Source: CAYOLL01 sp964404765 [NCBI: uncultured Gemmatimonadota bacterium] (GTDB taxonomy: Bacteria > 4572-55). From it: 64,000 nt of DNA. Below are positions 53,155 through 61,198 of this stretch, piece by piece. The stretch is taken from assembly GCA_964404765.1 (NCBI GenBank), contig CAYOLL010000006.1:1-64000 (forward strand), in the 5' to 3' direction. The notes beneath the pieces were generated by a model. It was not told where the DNA came from, did no database searches, and worked only from the letters and a program-made list of their open reading frames with translations. The translations under genes were made by a program, and so were the position numbers. The stretch's first letter is position 1. The number at the start of each line of letters is the position of its first letter.

Positions 53155-56100
53155 TTACTTCCCATGCGCCCTCACCCGCACAACCACTTCCGCCGCGCCT
53201 TCGTTACACACCGTGCCGGAATCGTCCCGCACCCGCAGCTTGACCCGATACTCACCGGCTTTGGTAAAGGTGTGCGAGACAATCGCGCCTTGCGCCGTCT
53301 TGCCATCGCCGAAATCCCAAGAATACATCAGCGGATCGCCGTCGGCGTCCATCGAAGCAGTGGCGTCAAAAATAACGGCGTCGTGCGCCCCGCCAAAGTA
53401 GGCGTCGCGACCCTGTCCTGAGCCTGCCGAAGGGCCGGCGTTGGCGATGGGCGCGGCATTGACTTTAATCAGCGCCGTATCTTTGATCAGGCCAAACGCG
53501 CCGGCGGCGGCATCGGTCACGGTCAGCGTCACGTCATAGCGGCCCGGTTTGGCAAAAATGTGTTCGGTTTTTTGACCGGCGGCGGTGGAGCCATCCTTAA
53601 AATCCCAGGCATAAGTCAACGGCAAACTATCGGGATTGGCGGCATGGCCGGCATCAAAAGCGACTTTTTGACCGGGGCAGACCGTGCGATCCGGCCCGGC
53701 GGCGGCGGTCGGTTTGTCGTAGACGGTCAGGCGTTTGGCTGTTGCGCTGCGGTGGTTTTGGGCGGCGGTGCTGTCATCGGCAATCAGCGAAAGATGGTAA
53801 TGGCCGGATGCGCCAAAAGTATTTTTAACGGCGCCGCCTTCGGCCTGATGTGCGGGATCAAGATTCCAGGCAAAGCGGGCAATCGCACCGTCGCTGTCGC
53901 GGGATTGGGCGGAATTGAGCCGAATTTCCTCGCCGGTATGCGCTACCGCGTTTTCGACGGCAATGACCGGGCGCGGGGCGTCGTTGACCGTCACCCACAC
54001 GGTATCGACAGCCCAGTTGTTGCGCAGGTCGGTATTGTCAATCACCTTGAGCGTGACCGGGTAGTGGCCAGGTTTGGTGAAACGATGCCGCACTTCCAGG
54101 CCGCGGGCTGTGTCGCCGTCGGCAAAACTCCACAAATAGGCCGTGATCGCTCCGTCCGTGTCCTGCGATTGACCGCCGTTCAGCGTCGTCACCTGATGCA
54201 CGCCGACGGTCTGGGCCGATCCGGCTTCGGCCAGCGGCGATTGATTGACAAAGATGAAGGTTTGATAAGACGTGGTGTTGCAAGACGTTTGATTGTCGGT
54301 CGTGACGGTTAAAGAGACCAGATATTTGCCGGGTTTGGCGTAGCGATGACTTATTTTTTGCCCATCGGTCGTGTTGCCATCTCCCAGCGTCCATTTCCAG
54401 GCGGTGATTTTTTCGCCTTTGGCGGCTAATGATTTGGCAGCGTCAAACTCCGCCGTCTCGCCAAAAGGAATCGTTTTGGGCGCGGTAAAGTAGGCCACCG
54501 GCGCTTCGGTCACTTCCACAATCACTTCGTCCATATTGGTATTGTCGCAGTCGCCGACCAAATCGCCCACAATCGTCAAAGTGACATGATACGTTCCGGC
54601 GGCGCCGAAGACGTGGGTCGGGGTCGGCCCGCCGCCGGTCGTCCCGTCGCCAAAATCCCACAAAAAGACATTGACCAGGCCATCAAAATCCCACGACTTG
54701 CTGCCGTCAAAATGCACTTCCGTATTGGCGCAGACTTTCTGATCCGGCCCGGCCTCGGCCACCGGCGATTCGGCCACGCGGACGATGACGCGGTCCACGG
54801 CTGTGTTGCAGGCCAGGTTGGCATCGTCCTTGACGGTCAAGGTCACCGGATAATCGCCGCCCTTGCGGTAGATGGTCGTCGGGTTCAAGTCGGTCGAAGT
54901 CTCGCCGTTGCCGAAATCCCAGGCGTATTTGAGCAGGCCGCCTTCCGGGTCTTTGGAGCCGCCGCCGTCAAAAATAATCACATCGCCGGCGCAGACGGTG
55001 CGCTCCTTGCCGGCATTGGCCGTCGGCGCGCCGTTGATGACTACGGTCATGGCCGCGGTATGGCGCGAGTTGCGCAGTTTCCAGCCGTCGTCAACGGTCA
55101 GAATCACCGGGTACGTGCCGCTTTTGGCGTAAGTGTGGATCGGTTTGGGGCCTTCCTGCGGCGGTGTGCCGTCGCCAAACTCCCACGTATACAGCAGCGG
55201 GTCGCCATCGGCGTCGCCGGAAACCGTGCCGTCAAAGGCAATGGTGGCGTCGCAGGTAAAGACATCGCTGCCGGGCCGGGCCAGCGGCGGATGATTGATA
55301 CGGATAGTCACCTGATCCTGGGCCTGGGCATTGATCGCGCCGCTGTTGTCGGTCACGGTCAGCGTAGCGGTGTAAATACCGGGTTCGGTAAACGTGCGGC
55401 TGACAACGCCCTTAATCCCTGTTGATGTGGGGAAATCGACCGGAAGCCCGTTTTTCCCATCGCTAAATATCCATTGATAATTTTTGAGTTGACCGTCCAA
55501 ATCATACGACCGTTCCGCCGAGAGCTTGACCATATCGCCCGGCGCAACCCGCACATCGGCTCCGGCGTCGGCGATGGGCTGGGCGTTGACCCGCACGATA
55601 ATTTGATCGTAATCGACAGCATTGGCATGGCCGGTGTTGTCGGCGACTTTTAAGTTGACGGTATAGACACCCGGTTTGGCGAAAGCATGGGTGGTTTTGA
55701 CCGAGGAAGCGGTTTTACCATCCCCAAAATTCCATTCATATTTGTCAATTTTCCCGTCCGGATCGAGCGAGCCGGATGCGTCAAAAGTCAGTTCCTGATT
55801 AGGTGCGGCAATTTGATCTGCACCCGCGTCGGCAATCGGCCGGGCGTTAATGACAATGGTGATGAAAGCTGAATCTTCGTCCGTCGAAGTCTGCGAATCA
55901 TCGGTGACGACTAAGCGGACTTTATACGTGCCGGGACTGCCGTAAACGTGCATCGGCTTGGGCCCGTCGCCGCGCCCGCCGTCGCCAAATGTCCAGACAA
56001 AACGGGTCAATTGTCCGTCGCGATCATGCGAGGCCGAGCCGTCAAAAAAGACTTCGCTGGCGGTGACTAACTGATCCTCGCCCGCTTTGGCCACCGGCGG

Positions 56101-58152
56101 ATCGTTGACAATAACGGTCGTTGTGTCGGTATGCGTATCGGTGGCGGACGTGGAATTGTCGGTGACTTTGAGGGTGACGCGATAGCGGCCCGGCTTGTCG
56201 TAGGCGTGGGTGATTTTGGCGTTGGCTGCGGCTTTTCCTTGCGGCAGCGGCGGGATTTTGACTTTGTCCAATTCCAGCGGGATGTGCGGCGATTTTTGGC
56301 CGTCGCCGTAATCCCAATCATAGGCGATGATTTGGCCGTCCCGATCCTGCGAAGTCGAACCGTCAAAGCTGACGATCTCGCCGACCGAGACATTGTGATT
56401 GGGCCGCAAATTGGACTTGAGCACGGCGATTGGCCGGTCGTTGACAAAGACAATCAGCGTATCGGTGGCGCTGCTGTTGGAGACGCGCGCGTCGTCGCGG
56501 ATGGTCACGATGACGGCGTACGCGCCGGGTTTGGCGTAGGCGTGCTCGACATCCTGACCGTTGCCGCTTTGGCCGTCGCCGTAATTCCATTCAAAGGCGA
56601 TGATCTTGCCGTCGCTGTCAAAGCAGCGCTTGCCGCTCAGTTTAACAGACTCGCCGGGCGAAGTGATTAAGTCCGGGCCGATGTTCACAATCGGTTGGGC
56701 ATTGACCCACACGGTCAGGCTGTCCCGGCCAAAGTTACACGGGCTTTCCGAACCGTCCTCCACGCGCAGAAAAACCAAATAATGCCCGGCGCTGCGGAAC
56801 AAGTGAGCGGCCTTTACGCCGGTTGTCCGGACGCCATCGCCAAAATCCCACACATAGCGTTGAATCGTCCCGTCGGCATCGGTCGAACGTGAGCCGTCAA
56901 AGTTGACCGTCTCGCCCGGCGCGATGATCACATTCGGCCCGGCCTCGGCAATCGGCGCTTTGTTGACGATCACCTTGAATCGCTGCAAAACACTGTTGCC
57001 GACCTGCCCGGAATCGTCGGTGATGATGACGGAAGCATTATACGTGCCGGCTTTTTGATAATCATGCGTGACTCGCGAACCGGTGGATTCATTGCGATTG
57101 ATAACAGGTTGCGCCTGCCCTGAGCCTGTCGAAGGGTCGCCAAAGTCCCAGAAAAACTGCAAGCCATCTCCATCGGCATCCGTCGAACGCGAACCGTCGA
57201 AGATAACGGTGTAGCAATCGGCCAGCGTTTTCGTCTCCACCACGGCGACGGGCCGCCGGCGCGGCGCTTGATTGAAGATCGGCTGTTCGATGGCCAGCGT
57301 TTTGCCATCCGTGTCGGTGACGTAAAAGCTGGCGTCGTTGGGGATTTCGCTGCCGCCTTTGAAGTTGAGGGCACACAGGCGGCCGGTTTCGTGCGGCTCC
57401 AGCTTTACCCGCGCCTCGCTCCAGACGTTCTGGCCGGCCGGCGCGACCGGCAAGCTGGCCCGGAAAGCCGTCTCCACCCATACTTGCGCGCCGACGGCGT
57501 CGAAGTTGTGCACAATAACTTCTGTCGCGCCGACAGGTACAAAAAAACGCATTTCGGAGAAGATATTGGCTTCCGGCAGGCGAATGGTCGGGGCAAAATT
57601 GAGCGTTCGCACTTCCGGCAGCGCTTGATTACTGAGTTCCGCCGCGCTGAGAAACAGGTTGTAGGAATTGGCGTCATTGCCGCCTGCGCCTTCGATCAAC
57701 AGCTTAAAATAGGCCCTTCCGCCGACGATTTCACCTTGACCGGCGCGAATGACAGCCAGGTTGATCCATTTGTCATCGCGGAAGGGATCAACGCCGATGG
57801 TTTCATCGGCCAGCAGGACGCCGGCGGTTTGGGCAGCGGCGTTTGGCGCGGGATCGGTTGCCGTCGGCGCGGTAAACGCACCGTTGCCGCCGTACAGCCG
57901 AAAACGCGTCGTCGTATCAAACCCGCCAAACGGCGTGTCATGCCTGCCGCCGCAGTCCGCGTCAAAAATCCGCACGAACAGCGAGTCGGCCAGGCCAGCC
58001 GGCATCTGCAAGAAAACGATCTGCTTAAAGTCCGCATCGCCTTCCTGCGTCGAAGCCGCCGGGCCATAAGTCACCAGCGGCGTGTATTCCTGCGCGGCGG
58101 CGGTTTGGATGCCCCAACCCAGGCCGAGCAGCAATAATATGATATGTTTCAT
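53155..58152 (-). CDS. Giant exported PKD-repeat protein
   Basis: A 1665-residue secreted protein. ATG at 58152 (GGGAG eight bases upstream) starts a signal peptide ending A-A-A-Q. Residues about 25-310 are a beta-rich N-terminal region of unknown family; then I count 15 PKD domains, each with a W-x-F-G-D-G-type core (the 13th is degenerate, N-L-D-P-A). PKD domains are Ig-like spacers in adhesins and glycan-active enzymes. The chain ends inside the last PKD domain (V-V-V-R-V-R-A-H-G-K) with no sorting domain, so its surface attachment is unclear. Two of the PKD units contain an in-frame copy of an interspersed repeat (see the separate entries at 53413 and 57115). Confidence 0.9.
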   Translation of the reverse strand: MKHIILLLLGLGWGIQTAAAQEYTPLVTYGPAASTQEGDADFKQIVFLQMPAGLADSLFVRIFDADCGGRHDTPFGGFDTTTRFRLYGGNGAFTAPTATDPAPNAAAQTAGVLLADETIGVDPFRDDKWINLAVIRAGQGEIVGGRAYFKLLIEGAGGNDANSYNLFLSAAELSNQALPEVRTLNFAPTIRLPEANIFSEMRFFVPVGATEVIVHNFDAVGAQVWVETAFRASLPVAPAGQNVWSEARVKLEPHETGRLCALNFKGGSEIPNDASFYVTDTDGKTLAIEQPIFNQAPRRRPVAVVETKTLADCYTVIFDGSRSTDADGDGLQFFWDFGDPSTGSGQAQPVINRNESTGSRVTHDYQKAGTYNASVIITDDSGQVGNSVLQRFKVIVNKAPIAEAGPNVIIAPGETVNFDGSRSTDADGTIQRYVWDFGDGVRTTGVKAAHLFRSAGHYLVFLRVEDGSESPCNFGRDSLTVWVNAQPIVNIGPDLITSPGESVKLSGKRCFDSDGKIIAFEWNYGDGQSGNGQDVEHAYAKPGAYAVIVTIRDDARVSNSSATDTLIVFVNDRPIAVLKSNLRPNHNVSVGEIVSFDGSTSQDRDGQIIAYDWDYGDGQKSPHIPLELDKVKIPPLPQGKAAANAKITHAYDKPGRYRVTLKVTDNSTSATDTHTDTTTVIVNDPPVAKAGEDQLVTASEVFFDGSASHDRDGQLTRFVWTFGDGGRGDGPKPMHVYGSPGTYKVRLVVTDDSQTSTDEDSAFITIVINARPIADAGADQIAAPNQELTFDASGSLDPDGKIDKYEWNFGDGKTASSVKTTHAFAKPGVYTVNLKVADNTGHANAVDYDQIIVRVNAQPIADAGADVRVAPGDMVKLSAERSYDLDGQLKNYQWIFSDGKNGLPVDFPTSTGIKGVVSRTFTEPGIYTATLTVTDNSGAINAQAQDQVTIRINHPPLARPGSDVFTCDATIAFDGTVSGDADGDPLLYTWEFGDGTPPQEGPKPIHTYAKSGTYPVILTVDDGWKLRNSRHTAAMTVVINGAPTANAGKERTVCAGDVIIFDGGGSKDPEGGLLKYAWDFGNGETSTDLNPTTIYRKGGDYPVTLTVKDDANLACNTAVDRVIVRVAESPVAEAGPDQKVCANTEVHFDGSKSWDFDGLVNVFLWDFGDGTTGGGPTPTHVFGAAGTYHVTLTIVGDLVGDCDNTNMDEVIVEVTEAPVAYFTAPKTIPFGETAEFDAAKSLAAKGEKITAWKWTLGDGNTTDGQKISHRYAKPGKYLVSLTVTTDNQTSCNTTSYQTFIFVNQSPLAEAGSAQTVGVHQVTTLNGGQSQDTDGAITAYLWSFADGDTARGLEVRHRFTKPGHYPVTLKVIDNTDLRNNWAVDTVWVTVNDAPRPVIAVENAVAHTGEEIRLNSAQSRDSDGAIARFAWNLDPAHQAEGGAVKNTFGASGHYHLSLIADDSTAAQNHRSATAKRLTVYDKPTAAAGPDRTVCPGQKVAFDAGHAANPDSLPLTYAWDFKDGSTAAGQKTEHIFAKPGRYDVTLTVTDAAAGAFGLIKDTALIKVNAAPIANAGPSAGSGQGRDAYFGGAHDAVIFDATASMDADGDPLMYSWDFGDGKTAQGAIVSHTFTKAGEYRVKLRVRDDSGTVCNEGAAEVVVRVRAHGK
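53413..53433. repeat. In-frame copy of the CCTTCGACAGGCTCAGG repeat (1)
   Basis: Minus strand CCTTCGGCAGGCTCAGGACAG, read as P-S-A-G-S-G-Q between A-N-A-G and G-R-D-A in the fifteenth PKD unit. Confidence 0.8.
57115..57135. repeat. In-frame copy of the CCTTCGACAGGCTCAGG repeat (2)
   Basis: Minus strand CCTTCGACAGGCTCAGGGCAG, read as P-S-T-G-S-G-Q directly after W-D-F-G-D in the first PKD unit, in the same frame and orientation as copy 1. Confidence 0.85.
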
Positions 58153-58204
58153 CCCCACGTCTCCCTTTTTGAAAAACTTGACCGGAAATTTTTATTCTCA
58201 AAAA

Positions 58205-59599
58205 TCAAGGACACTGCAAATGGCCTTCACTCTCGTCAATCTTGCCCAGATTGCTCAGGGCCATGCCCACGCCGCGCTCATCCTGCAACTGCTCCCATAA
58301 AGTCAGGCTGCGGCGGAACAAGTCCCGGGCCAAGCCCATCTCGCCGCGTTTAAAATGAATGGAGGCGATGTTGTTCACGGTCATGGCCTGGCCGTTGGCG
58401 TCGCCCAACTTTTCATACCCAGCCAAAACATCCTCGAACATGCCCAGGGCTTCGTCCAAACGTCCCTTTTGCCAGAACACAATGGCGATATTGTTTTGGG
58501 TTGTGCACAGGCCGTGGGCGTCTTCGGCCTGGCGGCGCAGGGGCAAGGCTTGTTGGTAATAGGCCAGGGCCTGCTCCAAATCGCCGCGGTTGTAATAAAT
58601 CCAGCCCAAATTGTGCAAAATGGCCGCCCGGCCAATCAAATCATCCGGCTCCAATTTGGCCTTAGCTTCGATGTAGTAAGCCTCGGCCTTGTCCCGTTCG
58701 CCCAGGTCATCGTAGACGGCGCCGATTTCATTCAGCGCCAGCGTCTCAAAACGCGCTTCGGGCAATTTGTGGCGTATCAGATTGAGCGCGTCTTGCAAGC
58801 GGGCCAGGGCTTCAGTCCATTGGTTCTGCTGGCGCAGCACACTGCCGGAAAAGATGAGCGTTTCCACGGTCAGGCGGACATCATCCATCTGGCGGGCCAG
58901 GCCCAGCGCGGCTTCCAGGTCTATGCGGGCGGACTGCACCCGGCCCAGGGCTAACTGTACCACGCCTCGCTGGGACAGGAGTTGGGCGCGGCGGCGCAGG
59001 CTACGGCCATCGGTCTGGCCGGATTCGTCCAATTGGCTCAATTGCTCGTTGATCAAATCGAGCCGATCCTGTTTGTATTGGGCCGGCCGATTGAAAATAT
59101 CGGACAGTTGGGACAGACCGGCGTAGGCGGATTCGGGCGCGGCCACCGAGTCGTCCTCAAAATAGAACTGCCCACCGGAACGCCAGCTCCATAAATCCAG
59201 TGCAAAACGGGCAATGGCTACCAGCGCATAAACCGGCAGCCAAATCAGCAGCACGCCGGGCACTTCGTCGGGCAAAAAGTCACGGCTCAGGTTCAGCTTT
59301 TGGATAATGGGCGCGACCCGGTCTTCCCGCTGGATGGAATGCTCCAGCCCGGTTACGGAGACCACAACCAGACCCTTCCGCGGGGTTTGGGCGCGGATGG
59401 CCTCGCGCAGATCGTCAATTTCTCCGGTCAAACGGACATGCACCCACGGCTTGTCGCTGCGGCTTTCCAGGTCGGCAATGACCTGATCGCGAAAATGGGC
59501 ATTGTTGAACTGGGCAAAGACGAGGCAGAACCGCTCAGCCGTCTTGATGCGGTTGAGCAGCAGTTCCTTTTGGCGGGGCAGTTCGCGGTGTTCGTTCAT
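58205..59599 (-). CDS. Membrane-bound TPR protein with N-terminal unknown domain
   Basis: A 464-residue protein (ATG at 59599; the frame is open to 59836 through a repeat and the next gene). Residues 1-105 are a soluble alpha/beta-like domain (F-C-L-V-F-A-Q-F-N-N ... V-H-V-R-L-T-G-E-I-D-D-L-R ... G-L-V-V-V-S-V-T-G-L). A hydrophobic segment follows near 120-145 (V-L-L-I-W-L-P-V-Y-A-L-V-A-I-A). The C-terminal 270 residues are about six or seven TPR units (L-G-W-I-Y-Y-N-R-G-D-L-E-Q-A-L-A-Y-Y-Q-Q-A). It lies directly downstream of the ATPase gene; together they look like an ATPase plus sensor/scaffold pair. Function unknown. Confidence 0.8.
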   Translation of the reverse strand: MNEHRELPRQKELLLNRIKTAERFCLVFAQFNNAHFRDQVIADLESRSDKPWVHVRLTGEIDDLREAIRAQTPRKGLVVVSVTGLEHSIQREDRVAPIIQKLNLSRDFLPDEVPGVLLIWLPVYALVAIARFALDLWSWRSGGQFYFEDDSVAAPESAYAGLSQLSDIFNRPAQYKQDRLDLINEQLSQLDESGQTDGRSLRRRAQLLSQRGVVQLALGRVQSARIDLEAALGLARQMDDVRLTVETLIFSGSVLRQQNQWTEALARLQDALNLIRHKLPEARFETLALNEIGAVYDDLGERDKAEAYYIEAKAKLEPDDLIGRAAILHNLGWIYYNRGDLEQALAYYQQALPLRRQAEDAHGLCTTQNNIAIVFWQKGRLDEALGMFEDVLAGYEKLGDANGQAMTVNNIASIHFKRGEMGLARDLFRRSLTLWEQLQDERGVGMALSNLGKIDESEGHLQCP

Positions 59600-59642
59600 A
59601 GGAAGTGACTCAAGTGTGCTAAAGTTGAAAGTGACTAAAGTT

Positions 59643-59719
59643 GGAGTGCAAAAATTTATTTTTGCGTAGACGGTTTGCGTAGACAGACGGATATCAGCAA
59701 AATTAAAATTTTGCACTCC
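59643..59719. repeat. Palindromic element, GGAGTGCAAAA variant
   Basis: Left arm GGAGTGCAAAAATTTATT and right arm AATTAAAATTTTGCACTCC are inverted with a spacer of about 30 bases. Related in design to the element at 50634. It separates the ATPase and TPR genes. Confidence 0.75.
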
Positions 59720-59724
59720 TTTGC

Positions 59725-61140
59725 TTAGGCCTGGGCGGCCTTGTATTTCTTCAATTCGTCCTGGAATTTTTCTAAGCGCACGATGGCCGGGTTGATGTCG
59801 TACCAGGGTTTGTCGTTTTCGTATTCGAGAATCCATTCGTTGTTGAGGGCGTCCAAGTCTTTCCGGTCGGGTTCTTTGGCGATTTGTTTGGTATCGTACA
59901 CGGCGACGAGGTTAGGGAAATAGTGATCGTAAATGGAGCGGTGAAAAGTTGTCACTTCTTCGCTGGTCAAAATATCAATTGTTTGTTGCGTGACCTGTTC
60001 GTCGCGGTTATAAATCTGCATCAAGGCGTCGTTCAGCAAGCGGATAAAGACTTTGATATTGCCGCCACTCAATTTGGCCAACTCGGCAATCAGCGCCGGG
60101 GATGCGAAGAGTTCTTTTTGATAAGGCAGACGTTTGGTTGCAATTTTTCCCAACTTCTCGATGCCGGGTGCAAAGGGTCTATTGCTGCGCGTGGCGGTAA
60201 TTTTAACCATAGGCAAAACGATGACTTTGCTATACAATTGTTTGAATCGGCTGGACATGGGCGAGTAAATAGCGCTGATAGGAATCGTGTAAATAATGTG
60301 ACAGTTCAGGTCGGTAAATGATGAACCGTACTCGCTGAAAAAATCAATATTAGAGCGGCCTTTTTCGGCATCCGTAAATTCAACAACAATTTTTTCCAAG
60401 TTATCAATGATGACCACAAGTCCGTTTTCAAACTCCGGCATCTTTTTAAGCTGAGTGTTAACATGGTTAAATACGAAGTTCATCAAATTTATCAAATCAG
60501 CCAAGCGCGTTTTGAGCTTTTGCGTAAAGGTGACCTGCGAACGGGTTTTGCTCTTGACCTCATTGGTTAAGCGGGTAAACAATTTCCCCAACAAAGGGAT
60601 GGAAGGTTCAACTACCAAACCGGCTTCAATATGGGCCGTCAGCTCCTTTTCATCGGCAGTATTATACACCACATCGCCAAACCAGTGCAGGATTTGTTTG
60701 CTCAGGTTGTCCGGAATCTTAACGCCGTGCGTATCAGTTTCCCGCAATTGGCGCTCCGTCTCGCGAAAAACGGCCAGAAAAATATCGGGGGGCTCGATCA
60801 CTGTAAGGTTGAGTTGATCCTCGGCCCGAAAATAGATGACGCGAAATTTTTCGGCGGTAAGCCGCTCTTTGACGGTCTTTAGCTCAGTAGATTTGCCTGT
60901 ACCTTTGTGTCCGGTAAACAGCAAGTGGATAAACTTGCCGTTTCCCTCATCAGACGGTCGGAATTGCATGTTGGCGGTAATTGCGCTGACAATTTGCTCC
61001 GCTTTTTGACGGGGATTACGTCCGCCGCGCACGTCGTCGCATGATTCGTACAACTCACTGGCGGCGGAAATAGGCTGGTCATGCAGCAAATTGCGCATAC
61101 AGGCGATGACCATGTCGTCATGGGAAATGGAAGCTGACAT
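59725..61140 (-). CDS. P-loop ATPase of unknown function
   Basis: A 471-residue cytoplasmic ATPase. Walker A is G-H-K-G-T-G-K-S-T (residues 77-85); Walker B is L-V-V-I-I-D-N-L-E-K near 250. The region after it (I-Y-T-I-P-I-S-A-I-Y-S near 290) and the C-terminal helices (L-I-A-E-L-A-K-L-S-G-G-N-I-K-V-F-I-R-L near 365) look like an AAA/ORC-like module with sensor-2 type helices. No family name is certain. Its strong ribosome site is GAAGGAG. The pair ATPase-TPR may form a regulated complex at the membrane; a LysM/FecR surface protein is encoded upstream. Confidence 0.8.
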   Translation of the reverse strand: MSASISHDDMVIACMRNLLHDQPISAASELYESCDDVRGGRNPRQKAEQIVSAITANMQFRPSDEGNGKFIHLLFTGHKGTGKSTELKTVKERLTAEKFRVIYFRAEDQLNLTVIEPPDIFLAVFRETERQLRETDTHGVKIPDNLSKQILHWFGDVVYNTADEKELTAHIEAGLVVEPSIPLLGKLFTRLTNEVKSKTRSQVTFTQKLKTRLADLINLMNFVFNHVNTQLKKMPEFENGLVVIIDNLEKIVVEFTDAEKGRSNIDFFSEYGSSFTDLNCHIIYTIPISAIYSPMSSRFKQLYSKVIVLPMVKITATRSNRPFAPGIEKLGKIATKRLPYQKELFASPALIAELAKLSGGNIKVFIRLLNDALMQIYNRDEQVTQQTIDILTSEEVTTFHRSIYDHYFPNLVAVYDTKQIAKEPDRKDLDALNNEWILEYENDKPWYDINPAIVRLEKFQDELKKYKAAQA

Positions 61141-61198
61141 GTAGATGCTCCTTCACTTAATTTTTGTTGATTTCCAACGGGGTACAGAGCACAAAAAA

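Noticed and set aside
53155-53260. Type IX sorting domain at the end of the PKD protein
   Set aside because: The protein ends within a PKD domain (R-V-R-A-H-G-K); none of the sorting-domain motifs are present.
53560-55425. Several long plus-strand frames opposite the PKD protein
   Set aside because: They mirror the repetitive PKD coding sequence and show Gly/Arg/Val bias without domains.
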